DNA of 64,000 nt from Homalodisca vitripennis (Eukaryota > Arthropoda > Insecta > Hemiptera > Cicadellidae), in NCBI RefSeq assembly GCF_021130785.1, contig NC_060213.1:63216001-63280000 (forward strand), in the 5' to 3' direction. Positions within the stretch are counted from its first letter, which is position 1. Every line of letters begins with the position of its first letter. The notes under the pieces were generated by a model, which saw only the letters and a list, made by a program, of their open reading frames with translations, was not told where the DNA came from and did no database searches. Shown here in pieces: positions 33,630 through 46,115 of the stretch. The translations under genes were made by a program, and so were the position numbers.

Positions 33630-36100
33630 TTGACGGTCGTATAACACTAAAATACTACGAAGAACAAAATGGTAAGAAAGCGGGTTCAGTGAGAGAAATA
33701 ATCTCTTGAATGCAGCAAAGCCTTCGTGAAGTGGCAATCTTTTCAATGCAGCAGTATTCCTCTCTTCGAATAGCTGCCAAACGTATTTAGATTTTATGGT
33801 TACCTTCTTCTTCGCACTTGCATCGAAATGGCTTAATTTGAGGAATTTATTTTTAGTGCAATTGTGTTAGCTTATTTTTAATAAATATTTTTTGACGAAC
33901 ATTGAATTTAAAGATCGATTTGAATAAAATTTCTTTATAATCGTAGATTCTTTGAAACTAGGTCTTGTAAGTCATTTAAGTGTAATTAATTATAGGTTAA
34001 ATATTCTGAAAGAATCACCTTATCTATCAAACATAGAAGTGGTATTTCACATAATATCTATAACCCTTGACATCCGATTTAACAGTCATCGGTTTTCCAC
34101 TACGTTGGTTGATTATTTTCGCGACAGATATGAAATAAAATACATGGACAATATTGTTATCTGAAATCAAATAAACATAAAAATCGTATAACTTAAGGGC
34201 CCAAATCCTTATTCCTTCTCACAGAAAGTTGAAGTGGAAAACAATTTATTGAATATTAAACATTATACCATAGTATTTAGATATATACTGTAGTGAACAG
34301 GGGACTGGCGTTTGCGTTTAGCTGCATTTGGTTCATGCCAGTGGTTAATGGTATTAATCGGAATTCCTAAGTGATGATTTTGACACATTGAAAACTTCAC
34401 GCATATTGCCTCGAGTTCACTTTTGGACGCTAAAACTACTATCTTACTCTCACTACATTTTATCGAGCCAGTAAGTCTTTCAATGACTGGCGCATTACTT
34501 GCTGATACATCACTCACGTTGCCAGACATTTGATCTCCAATTATACCAATTATGGACAATAACACAGGCTCCTAATATTGCAAAGAGTCTGTGGATGAGA
34601 ATTTGCGTACAAAGAGGTAAGTGTTTCAAACAAGATAGAATAGGTTGAAATAATCAGGCAAGAACGTTACGCCAGACACCTCTAATTTATAACTTGTTTT
34701 AATGGACGTATAGACCAAGGAGCGGGCCCAATTTGATTATATTGAGAAAATAACGACAGTTTTCTTTACAATGAAATCATTTTGTGAAACTATATTGATG
34801 AGTAATAACCAGTAGAACAAGTATTATTTCAAAGTTTCTTCTAAATATACAGTGATAATCAAACAGCTATATTATGTGTTGCAATTTCTCTTGATTTATA
34901 ATCATATATTTGTTATAGAATATGTATGTCACTATTACAAAGTTTAGATTAAATGTACTGACTTTATTTTCTGATATTGTTAGTTTTGGAGAGCCGTGGT
35001 AATTACTGAACATCGTGTACAATAAAGTTATTTATAGTTTAAATACCGTTGCAATTGTATATTTTACACAAAATTCTTGAGCGATGAGTCAAATACACCC
35101 CTGCGGTGTTTGGTGTGGAGTCACGTGGAAGTCCACACCGATGTGACGTCATCTTACATAAGCAGACATATAAAGCATAAATGTATGCTCCCAAGGTGAA
35201 CTTGAGACCTACAAGTGTTTTTTTACAGTGACCGGCACAGTTAAGGAATAAATAACTGCTTGTCTTATATTAAAGATAATGGTCTTTATAGCCATCTATT
35301 TTACTTTCAATCGTATTCTGTGTTCATAGCAGACCCTTTTCATATTTATCGAACAAAATAATATTGTGAGAGAGAGCCAAATTATTGGCCCTCTGGGTTT
35401 GAATCTCAAAGGCCAAGTTTCTGGCTGGGGCTCACAAAACACTATCAAAAATCGTATAAAACAAAGTTTATAATAGATCCTATTTGATTATTTTACTAGT
35501 TAATAGAACAAATATTCTTCCAATTGTTTGGGTCATTCGGTACACTACAAATACAATCGGGTGAACTGTTTACTATGAAAATTTCTAACAATTAAATGTA
35601 CTATTATTTACAATTATTTATTGAACTAGCCAGAGACACTGTGAATGACACTATTTAATAGCAATCGCTCTCATTATTTACAGCAAGCGCCCATCGTGGG
35701 TATTTATATCATCTAAATAAAGTAAATAGTAATAATTTATACCTGTTATTATACATTAAAAACTGAATGCTTGATTAGAAAAGGTTCGAAAAAATTCTAA
35801 ATGTTGCGAAAAGATTTGAATCGGTGAAACATTTTCTATTCTATTACCCCATCCTTATTTCAAACACGATTTCACTCCACTTATACAGATTCTTTACGTA
35901 CCTTAAAATTTCTCAAAGCTTAAGCGACGTCTAGAGCGAGCCGCACGAAAGTAGTCTAGTGGCTGGTGCATCTGAATCCCCACTAAAATCCTCGCCAACA
36001 CTGTTGCCAATGTTAATTGTTAGAATAGTGAGACTATCTCCCTTTCCACCACAGCTGAGTTTTGTGTAGGAAACATGTCAATATGTGTAAATTTGATTGC
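33630..36100. repeat. Block B, copy 2
   Basis: Collinear with 60580-63960 once the transposon at 62.2-63.3 kb is removed. Shared anchors are GAATGCAGCAAAGCCTTCGT, GTGGCAATCTTTTCAATGC, GGCGGGCCCAATTT or GAGCGGGCCCAATTT, CCAATTGTTT, CATC(G/C)(T/C)GGGTAT, AAATAAAGTAAATAGTAA and GCCGCACGAAAGT or GCCCGCACGAAAGT. The minus-strand 100-codon frame at 34263-34565 is broken in copy 3 and is not taken as a gene. Confidence 0.75.
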
Positions 36101-39100
36101 ATTACCTGTGTTGCAGACAACATACACATTAAGCATAAGGTTGTCTTTGTGATCATATATCCACCTCACAGTGACAACAGTTAGTGATCAACGGCGGCGA
36201 TTTGGCAACACCGCTTCAAATATTATCACTCTACATTCATACAGGCTACGATATGAATCAACATTATGCTAAAACAAGTTCTACCCTTCATGGCAAGATA
36301 ACACTCAAGCACTCAAGCCTATAACATTTTCTACACATTCATCATCGAATAGATCACGGAGAACCTCAAGAAGTTGTGAATTTTTCGATAAAGCGTGCAA
36401 ACATTCCGAATGGCGTAAAGACTTGTTAATGAGTTGTACAATAATTCATAAGTCATACAATCAGTAGACGCCGTCTATTTGGATTATTATTGCAAAAACC
36501 TAATTTGATCTAAAAATTATTGCAATGTGATTTATTATTCTTTCAGTTGTATAAATTTTATTCAGGTATGATTTAGTAACCTGTTTTGTAGTATTTCAAT
36601 CCTGCTATGAACAGCACATTGCATTTATAAATTAAAGAACAATTCTTTTAATACGTGACATCTATAAACTTGGAATTTTACTCTAAATGTTAGTGAAAGT
36701 AACTTGTAATAGGTAATTCTACTTCTTTATGGGAAAAATAACAAAATATCCAATATTCAGTATAGATTACGATAGTTTCTCGTTGAAAAATATAATACAT
36801 TAAGTTTAGTTATTTGAAACTGTTGTCAGTAATACTTCAAACCATCGATGTTATTAGTAAAATTTTGAACATTTACGTACATTATATTTTGACAGTACAT
36901 ATAAACTTTTTAAAAGTTCTTATCTGTTGTTCAGAGCTCTTGTTTCTTGTTTAATAAGTCTGATGTGTCGACAATGCTCATAGTGGTTCACTAGTGAAAG
37001 GCATTCTCACACATAAGTCCCACACAGGAATCACGCCCTCTTGGGATTGCTGTCGGCATTACGAGACTGTCGTTAATCCTCAGAGGACGTTTACTGCGAT
37101 TTGTTCAATCACGCTTGGCAACACCTTAAAACACTTATCCAACTTCTTCTTTAATCAATGGAATGTGTTTCGAGTATATCTTGCACTCTTGTATGCATCC
37201 CTGTTCTTTGCATCTCTTTCAAGATAAATTTTGATTTAGGTCTATCGTCCATCTGAGATTTATATAGTTTCAATCAATAGAGTTTGCGTACAATATGGTT
37301 GAAACTCTCAAACCGAAAGAGGGTAAAATATTGAAAGTGTGCAAACAAACACAATATGTGAAAATGGAATGCAGAATCAACAACTCCTACACAGGAAAAA
37401 CTGTCCGGAAGCTCTTCCGATCTTCTGAGACAAACATTTTTGGAAATGCTTTTTAAATTTTAAAACCGGATTAATAGAATAAGCTGTGGCGGTACCCGTG
37501 TACACGATGCTATGACTAAAAAAAGGATAAAAATAACAAATAATGAGTTTGTAAACTCGGTAATTTTTACCACACAAAAAAAGGCGCTCGCGATCGGTTT
37601 AAGTAAGAACACTAGGTTTTCAGTTTATCCATCATTGTGTAATTTTCTACCGCATTCTGATGATGAACTTAATGGAATCGACCTTACGCATTGGCATCAA
37701 ACGGACAGCTGACAGCTTGGTGAGTAATCAATTTTTATCATATTACGGATAATGATTGCTGAAGTAGTTAGTTTTGCGCCTTTTGAAATTGGGTAAGCCT
37801 AAACATAAGCGACTACCTTTTTCAGCCTGTTTTTAAAGGTATAGGATGAAAATAAAAAGTCACCTCTTCTTCCAACGTACAATTTAGTGAAAGATAGTGA
37901 TCCCTTCTCATAGTGAATGGCATTGGAATTTCAGCAAGAGATGTACTAATCCCCCAACTGCATCCACCCTGAATATTCTGCAGTCCAGAAACCTTGCAGA
38001 AACCCGTACAGTTCCTAACTTTTTTATATGAATTTGAAGTGAGCAACACCTAGCATACAGTATACTGCATACCATAATATATTATGGAATTAAATTAATT
38101 CTAAGTGGTAAACAGAAATTCTTATAGTTCCTCAGTTTATTATATCAATTTGAAGTGAACAACAACTCGCATACAGTTTAATATGGTTTTAATGTTAAGT
38201 GGAACATTGAATAGTAAAATATCAATGTGGTTTGGAATTTTTTTGTTACAAAAGAGTTACATTTTTATAATTACACTTGTTAAAGAAATCAAAACGTCTA
38301 ATAAAAAGAGCAGTTATACAGAAATTATGTGGTCCTGGGATACGATATTTATTTTAGAACTGATCATAACGAACAAGATAAATAATTTACGAGGTTCCAA
38401 TATCGAGTAACAACACTCTTGTTGGCAGCACTGTAACAGCTGGTGTCGTTTATCAAATGTAACTGCGTCATTTAGTATCTCGAATGTTTGCATTCATCCG
38501 TCCCACTTACAACGTGTAACATTTTCAACTTAGATGACATTTTTATATTTCATTCTATATTCCTGTATTTATTTCTTAGGCCCATGCTATGATAAAAGAT
38601 TATATGTAAATAATTGTATGAATATGAATATATTATTATTTATATTATATAGGTAAAAGTAAATAAATGTGATAAAATACTTAATAATGATTATCATGTT
38701 CTCATCCGCTTGAATGGGACTTTATACTGGTGGGTGAAAATGAAAACTGTTGATGATCAGTCCTCAATATCAGTGCATTTAGCAAGAAATAATTTAGCAG
38801 TTTTTAGAAGCAAAAGCCAAAATATGACTTTTATAAATTGCAAGCAAAATTCTCATTCTGTTATTTCTATAATAGGTCTTGTATTTCCTTAAGAATAATT
38901 AATGTTAAATCATATTTTGAAATATGAAATTAATTATCTCTGGGATGGTCAGTAAATACTGAAATGGATTTTTAATTTTGATGTAAATTGTTAGGTTAGC
39001 TTTAGTTTAGATAATATTAAATTTCGTGTAGATTTAAGCTTTGAAATATTGATGGCGTCATTCTTGCAGGCAAACTTCACACTAGCCTGCAAATTTTTTA

Positions 39101-39200
39101 CGTTGAAATCTCGTTCATTTTTTGTGTTAATTGTTGTTTTAGCTTTAGTTTATTGTATACATTATTGACTTTTTTAAGTTTTAGCACTGAGATTTGATTA
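36101..39200. other. Anonymous region
   Basis: About 3 kb with no recognised gene. A short local duplication is visible: 38015-38060 and 38135-38178 share TATATGAATTTGAAGTGA or TATATCAATTTGAAGTGA, then GCATACAGT. A slightly GC-richer stretch at 36990-37230 has no recognisable protein in any frame. Confidence 0.45.
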
Positions 39201-39335
39201 TGTAACTATGCAGGGAAAATTTATTCACACTACAGAGATTTTGACGCTAGTTTATAATTGTAACCCAGTCAAATTTGGCGAGAAGCTATTGTGCAGGAAA
39301 ATTTCACTTTTAGACAGAAGTAGGCTTCTCAGGGT

Positions 39336-39884
<549 letters not shown>

Positions 39885-39885
<1 letters not shown>

Positions 39886-40509
39886 TCATGGTATTCTATG
39901 TTGGTTGGTTTAATATATGTTATAGTGTACATTTTATGCATGATCGTTTTATAAGTTATAAGCTATTTGTGCTCTCTTTTAAAAATACTCTGTATTCTGG
40001 TTAAAATAATGCAGTATAGTTAGCTAAAGAACTATTACGTAATATTTGTGAGTAAACGGCCAAGTTGTGGAGTAATAATTAATTTAAATACTTAGACGTA
40101 TTGATGTTTTAAAAGCAATCTAATATTTAGACAACATATTATTGACATACGATCAGCTAAAGAGTTTAAAACTTAGAAAAAGGTATTATAAACACTTTAT
40201 ATGCATTTTTTAATTTATTAAACAAGATTACCTATAATGTTAAACTGAATCTATTAACTGCTGGATGAATAACTGTCTATAGATGTAACCGGATATAGAT
40301 TTTCCATTACGCATAACATTGCATGAATATTGCCACAGAATGCACCAAAGGGACGACAGCCTAGAACCATAGCGTTGTTGTTAGGCCTGGTAAACAAAGC
40401 TAAGCAAACTTTGATCTCTCCAGTCTCCAGTGGCTCACCACTGCTTAAAGCGATTCTATCATCAGTAGTATAATCTCAGATTTTTCGATTTCAAAACGTC
40501 TTACCATAT
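39885..40509. other. Anonymous region
   Basis: No gene or strong repeat match recognised. Confidence 0.4.
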
Positions 40510-40996
40510 TGAATTTTTGGTCATCTTGCATCCACTGATATAAGTAACTTAAAAGTAAGAATTTAACTAGCTACTTATTGTTGTTTATTCATGCAAATAT
40601 AAGTAGATTTTTGTATTTTAAACAACTATAAGATTGGCCTAGGGAACAACATAATTTATTTATCCAAAGGTAAATATAAAAGATGTGAGGTTTTGAATGA
40701 GATCTCTGTCACAATAAGTATTTATATTTTGTGATACTGAAATGAAGCACTTTACCAGGTCTAAAAACTAACATGGTATTTTTTTCTCGGTTGAATAATA
40801 GTAAGAGCATTGATTGTACTTTTCCTAGTGGGTTACATTTTTGCTCAATTGACGCTGTAGGGTTTATGAACAAAGCCCTGAATGGACTCAGACGTTGGGT
40901 TACTCTTTACTGTAAGAGGGGTACTCTATATTTTTTGAAATGGGAATAACACTTATATTGTACGTCTATGTAAGTCTGCACAATATAAGTATTTAT
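40510..40996. repeat. Repeat R1, copy c, left part (split by transposon)
   Basis: Shares with R1b TTGTACTTTTCC, AATGGACTCAGA and CTGTAAGAGGGGT, then TAAGTCTGCACA. It breaks at the TTAA at 40997-41000. Confidence 0.68.
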
Positions 40997-43608
40997 TTAA
41001 GGGTCGAAGGTCGAAGGGTCAAAAAATAACAAAAAAAAAAAAATTTTTTAGCTAAATTTGTTCTCTGTATCTTTCTGTACATTTTTATACCAAACATGGC
41101 CTATAAAAGTTGTTCTAAGTATTTTTTATTTAATTTTATAAAATAGTCTGCATAGCCAATTTGCGACCAGTTCAGCTTTCACCAACTTCTATTGACGATA
41201 ATTATTTCTGTATTTGTTTGCACTTTGCATAGTACTCAAAGTGAAGAGTAAAGGTTGAAGAAAAATCAATGTTGGCAACACTTACTGCATATTATTTGTT
41301 GTCTATTGCTGTTTTTCTTGTCTGCTTAGATTAACCTAGTATTGTTTACTGTTGTTTTCTGGTTTGTCAGTGAGAAAGGTAAACAAAGTGTTGTTGTTTG
41401 TGTTTATTATTTATAATAGTGAAATATTTTAGAGTTTAGTTGTAAATATGCCGAGAGTGCAAATAAAAAAACGTAAGTTTCACGGTAACAGGTTTACAAA
41501 TGCTAATCCAAGGCAGGAAGCAGAGACTGAGGTTAGGCCTAGGCCTTCAGTCATCAGTTCTGCTGAAAAGAAAATTGTAGGCAAATTAGATACTTATGAT
41601 AGCTTTGATGCTTCAGATAGAAACTTATTAATTTCATACAACATTTTGTGTTCAGTGTTTTCTAACTTTGTAGCTTGTGAGGAGTGTGGATCTGACGTTT
41701 TGATAAAAGACGATATAGAAAAGCGTAATGGGCTGGCAAGTAATTTAGTTCTAAAGTGTACAAATGATGACTGCACATTTAGTCATGAATTTTACTCTTC
41801 TAATTTTATTGATAAAAATAATACTTTTGATATCAATCTAAGAATGTTTTATGGTTTGCGGTGCATTGGAAAGGGGCCAGAAGCTGGAAAACTTTTGTGT
41901 GGAATGTTGAATTTGCCTTCGCCTTGCACCTATGTAAGTAAATATACGAATACTCTCAGAAACTCTCTAGCTACTGTTACTGATAGTTGTATGAAAAATG
42001 CCACATTAGAAGCAATAAATGAGAATATAGATGATAAAGATGAAAAAAAAATTAGTACAGACATTCCAATTGCTTTTGATGGAACGTGGCAAAAGAGAGG
42101 ATTCGTATCCAAAAATGCGTGTTGTACTGTTACGAGTGTTGATACCGGAAAAGTGTTGGATGTGGAAGTGTTGACAAAGTACTGCAGTGGATGTGAAAAA
42201 ACAAAAGGCAACGAAGGTAAAATAAAAAGTCATGAACCTAATTGTTTAAAAAATTATGAGGGGACAAGTGGCGGCATGGAGTACGTGGCTGCTGTTGCAG
42301 TTTTTCGACGATCGATACCAACGCGTGGCGTACGGTATGTAAAATTTTTAGGTGACGGCGACTCTAAGGCTCATCTGGCTGTAGTGGAAGATAATCCTTA
42401 TGGTGATGACACCCCTGTTGAGAAGCTTGAATGTATAGGGCATATTTCCAAGAGAATGGGCACAAGGCTTCGAAAATTAAAAGCAAGGCTTGGCGGTAAA
42501 CCTCTGTCAGATGGTAAATCTATAAAAGGAGTAGGTAGACTTACAGATAAAGTTATTGATAAATTTCAGTCATATTATAGCAATGCAATTAGAGCTAATG
42601 TAAATAGTTTGGATAAAATGAAACGTTCTGTATGGTCCATATATTTCCATTACATCTCTACGGATGAACACCCGAGCCATCGGCTATGTTCACCTGCACC
42701 GGAAACTTGGTGCAAGTACAATAAAGCTGTTTATGAAAAAAAAGACTTCAAGCATAAAAATACATTTCCTGTTGCAGTAATGGAAGTTATAACACCTATT
42801 TTTCAATCATTGGCTGATCCTAGTCTCCTAAAAAAATGCCTACATGGAAAAACCCAAAACGTTAACGAGTTCTTCAACAATATAGTCTGGAGTAGAATAC
42901 CTAAGAATGTATTTGTTGGAAGAAAAACTTTAGAAATAGGGGTATTTGATGCAATCTTGACATTCAATGATGGAAAATTAGGTAGATTAAATGTTTTGAA
43001 AGAACTTGGGATTGTTAACTACGGTATAAACACTGTTGTGGCGCTGAAAAAAGCTGATGAGGTTCGACTTCAAAAGGCTCAACGGGCAGCACAGGATGCA
43101 ACCAAAGAATCCAGAATTGCTAAAAGAAGTAAGAAACTTGAAGAAGAAGAAGGAGCATCCTGTCAATACTGCCCAGGTGGATTTTAAGGTAAAATATTCA
43201 CAATAATAAGCTGACTTTTTACATTTATGTCGTTTTCCGAAAGTTGCATTTTTTAGTTTTATGAACCATTATTTCAGGTACTAGTAGAGTTATTGCTTTG
43301 AAATCTTTACTGGCTGTTTGTATATATGTAATGTACAAGATAAACTAAAATGAATAAAATTCTTCAACTAGAAAAAAACAAATATATAATATTAAAAATT
43401 TTTGAAAAAAAAATTTGCGATTAAAAACAAATTTATAATTTTCAAGTTATATTACCTATCAAGCTAATTGTAGTTTATTTTACTTATTATGATGCAACAA
43501 TCAAGCATAAAAAATTTCATGCTGTTAGTTGCTATGGTTACCCAGATATGTGTTCCTAAAATTCTTACTTTTAACATGGGCGGGAATGGGGCCTTCAACT
43601 CCCCTTAA
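40997..43608 (+). mobile_element. Kolobok/Mutator-like DNA transposon with TTAA target duplication
   Basis: A 2604-bp element (41001-43604) flanked by TTAA at 40997-41000 and 43605-43608. Its ends are imperfect inverted repeats: left GGGTCGAAGG, right (inverted) GGGGAGTTGAAGG. The same R1 repeat at 31978-31981 has a single TTAA followed by the same GTGAAA that flanks the right end here, which confirms both the boundaries and the TTAA duplication. It carries one long transposase gene. TTAA targeting with a D-D-E enzyme of the C(2)H type fits the Kolobok superfamily. PiggyBac also uses TTAA, but the transposase blocks do not match it. Confidence 0.82.
41448..43187 (+). CDS. DDE transposase, Kolobok / Mutator-like transposase domain, 579 aa
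   Basis: A single intact frame with Met in a reasonable context, after about 450 bases of A/T-rich leader. A basic N-terminus (residues 1-45) is followed by a zinc-ribbon-like set (Cys77, Cys80, Cys104, Cys109). The catalytic core shows FDGTWQKRGF (Asp211), VKFLGDGDSKAH (Asp303), the C(2)H pair LECIGH (Cys329, His332), and HGKTQNVNEFFNNIVWSR (Glu474). Additional Cys (246, 249, 266, 414, 422) may bind zinc. The C-terminus is charged and ends CQYCPGGF; the related copy at 62.4 kb ends SYGAGLF, so a Tyr/Cys-x-x-Gly-x-Phe tail is conserved. The family is usually annotated as a Mutator-like transposase domain. It cuts and pastes its own element. No disabling change is seen. Confidence 0.9.
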   Translation: MPRVQIKKRKFHGNRFTNANPRQEAETEVRPRPSVISSAEKKIVGKLDTYDSFDASDRNLLISYNILCSVFSNFVACEECGSDVLIKDDIEKRNGLASNLVLKCTNDDCTFSHEFYSSNFIDKNNTFDINLRMFYGLRCIGKGPEAGKLLCGMLNLPSPCTYVSKYTNTLRNSLATVTDSCMKNATLEAINENIDDKDEKKISTDIPIAFDGTWQKRGFVSKNACCTVTSVDTGKVLDVEVLTKYCSGCEKTKGNEGKIKSHEPNCLKNYEGTSGGMEYVAAVAVFRRSIPTRGVRYVKFLGDGDSKAHLAVVEDNPYGDDTPVEKLECIGHISKRMGTRLRKLKARLGGKPLSDGKSIKGVGRLTDKVIDKFQSYYSNAIRANVNSLDKMKRSVWSIYFHYISTDEHPSHRLCSPAPETWCKYNKAVYEKKDFKHKNTFPVAVMEVITPIFQSLADPSLLKKCLHGKTQNVNEFFNNIVWSRIPKNVFVGRKTLEIGVFDAILTFNDGKLGRLNVLKELGIVNYGINTVVALKKADEVRLQKAQRAAQDATKESRIAKRSKKLEEEEGASCQYCPGGF

Positions 43609-43870
43609 GTGAAAAGTAGAACAAATGTTACCATTTGCCTTTAGTAAAACTTTATTTTTAATTCTGTAACATCAAACATATTTGTACATTAAAGTGGAAA
43701 TTAAGTAAAAATTTGTTACTTGTATCTAACTTTTGCTCTTACTTTTCCTACTCTTAAAACTATTAGCAGTTTTAAACGGCAATGTTTGTGACGTCAATCA
43801 TTAGTTTCAATATAACGGCAGTAAAGAAATCGGATTGTAAGTGTACAATACTTTATTTAATTTTTATTAA
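43609..43870. repeat. Repeat R1, copy c, right part
   Basis: Resumes with GTGAAAAGTAGAACAAATG and continues through CTTGTATCTAACTTTTGCTC and TTACTTTTCCTA, collinear with 31982-32160 (GTATGTAACTCTTACTTTTA and neighbours). Confidence 0.68.
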
Positions 43871-45436
43871 TGCTGGGAACTTGTTTCGGGTTCATTTTAT
43901 ATATTTTCCATATTCTTAGTTATTACTAATTTAAATTTTATGTATTTTAATTTTAAAATAAAGCATATCAACATTCTGACTAATAATGTTTGTGTTTTGC
44001 TGGTGACTGATATTTTCAGATCCCATTTAAAACTTATATAATTTACAATGTTGATTACTGCAAAACAAAACACTAACTATATGAGGGAGCAGAATTCTTT
44101 CCAAAAACTTTCTATCGATCAGTGATACAAGAAATCAATAAAGCATAATCACCGAATAATGAAAAATACTCTAAAAATAATGTTTAATACTCATCCTTTT
44201 TATTGTCAAGAGAAAACTCTAAACTGGTTTTAAATTTAAACTTACCTGTTTTTTTAATTTGGTTACTTGTAATATATTGTCTTCATTCAGCTGTGACTTG
44301 TTTTGATGTGACTGTATATTTAATTGGTTTTGTGTTTACTATTTCAGAAAATGAGGTTTGAATTCGGACCCGTTATGGAAATTATCAAATCCCTTTTCAT
44401 CACTGAACTGAATCTCCAGCTTAGAAAGTTTAATCAAATCAGAGGACTCGAAAGCGGATTCTGAAAATAATACCCAACTATTCAAATATGAACATGTTCC
44501 ATATTTAGAGAATAGGGTTTGTACTTTGCAGTTCTTTCAAGCGAAACGGTATAACATTCGAAATGTTGCTGGACAAGTTCCAAAACAATATACGAAAAAA
44601 TTAGCGAATTATTGTAATTAGATAAATATTGGTACCGTAATAAAAATGCTAAAAGAAATACTAATCCTGGAAATACAAGTGATTTAAAATTAACATTTTT
44701 CTAGTGTATGCAAAATTATTTCACCAGCTTCAAGTAAGAATGCTCAGTACAATGCTCTTCACAACAAGTACGAGGCTACATGTAATAGTAAGAAACAAAA
44801 ACCCAGAATCTGAAAATAAAGCTTGTTACCTCACCCAGGAAACAATATGGTGGCTAGCTCAGAGATGGGTCGGGGTCGGTGGTCCTAGAGGGTCTAGCAC
44901 TTATACTGGAATGGTCTTTAGGGCGCCACCTCATTTGCAAGATACACACACAGTGGGAGAATGAGGAAACTATCCCTGACGCCGGAAGAAGATGAAATGT
45001 CCTTAGAGTTAGAGAAGTGAAGGAATATTATTCTCGGTCCGCTGTTGGGTCGGGAGGGTAAGGCCGGCTTTTACACAGTATTACTAAGATCAGGTCTAGG
45101 TCGACCCCATGGACCCTACCTACTGTATAACTTATACTCAATACTAAAGCTAAACTACCCAGACACAACTAGTCTCAGCTCTTCATTAACATTGACAGAT
45201 TATTAATAATATCGATTGCTTGGATTAAAATGATCGAATGTTAATATCTACAATCTGTAGTGCAAGTCAAAACAATTCTGGTAACTGAACGAGCAGAGAG
45301 GATTAATCAATGAGGCACCTGTTTCGATAATTTGAGCTTAATTTAATGCCAAGGCAATAGAAAGTAATAGCCACTCAATAAATACACACAAAAGAAATCA
45401 CATGCACCAGGGGTTCATGCCCTAATAAACATAAAC

Positions 45437-45475
<39 letters not shown>

Positions 45476-45875
45476 ATTGTTCATGCAAAATAAAAGTAAA
45501 CCTTGCTAAATTAATGAGAACAGTTCGCTCAAGCAAAACAGAGCTATACTCTAATAATGAAGCTATAAATAAATATACTTTTCAAACAAATAGGCTCTAA
45601 CTATGTTAAATGATAGGATGTACTAGTTTGTTCGAGCAAAATAAATCTAGCCAATACATAGATAATTAGCGGTGGCCACCGAAAAATAATAAATAGGACA
45701 CATATATCTTAACAGAGAATAAATATAACAATTATTAATACATGTTTAAAATGACAATATTATAGACTATGAAAACAGCCAATATACTATTCAGCTTAGT
45801 TCATATAACTTCACTCTTAAAGTGGCAAATACTGAGTCTGTTTCTGTGTCCCACACAAAGGAATAGTGGTCACCG
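43871..45875. other. Anonymous region with (TA)n
   Basis: No gene recognised. (TA)n at 45440-45473. The part at 44850-45130 is GC-richer and contains GGGCGCCACCTCATT-type words often seen in mobile DNA, but no frame or terminal repeat could be assigned. Confidence 0.4.
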
Positions 45876-45878
45876 ATA

Positions 45879-45904
45879 AGCTATGTTTACACTTGTGCGA
45901 TTTT
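45879..45904 (+). repeat. PIF/Harbinger left terminal inverted repeat
   Basis: Starts AGCTATGTTTACACTTGTG and ends GCGATTTT; exact inverse of 48855-48880. Confidence 0.92.
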
Positions 45905-46115
45905 GCGTGCGTTTGAGGCATGCTGCACAGCGCATGCGCTAGCGCACGTGACGCATGCGGAGAAGAATGCTTGTTTTCCGGGAAAACAGTCTTCTTTCTG
46001 AATCGCATGCTGCAAAGCAAGCAGTTCCATAATTTTGGATATTCGTGCGTCAAACCGTGCTGCATATATTTATTATTACAGTTGTTATTTGTTAGTTTTG
46101 TTTACATATTACAGT

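Noticed and set aside
34263..34565. 100-codon minus-strand frame
   Set aside because: It lies in repeat block B. The matching stretch in copy 3 (about 61200-61470) has stops in this frame, and no protein family is recognisable.
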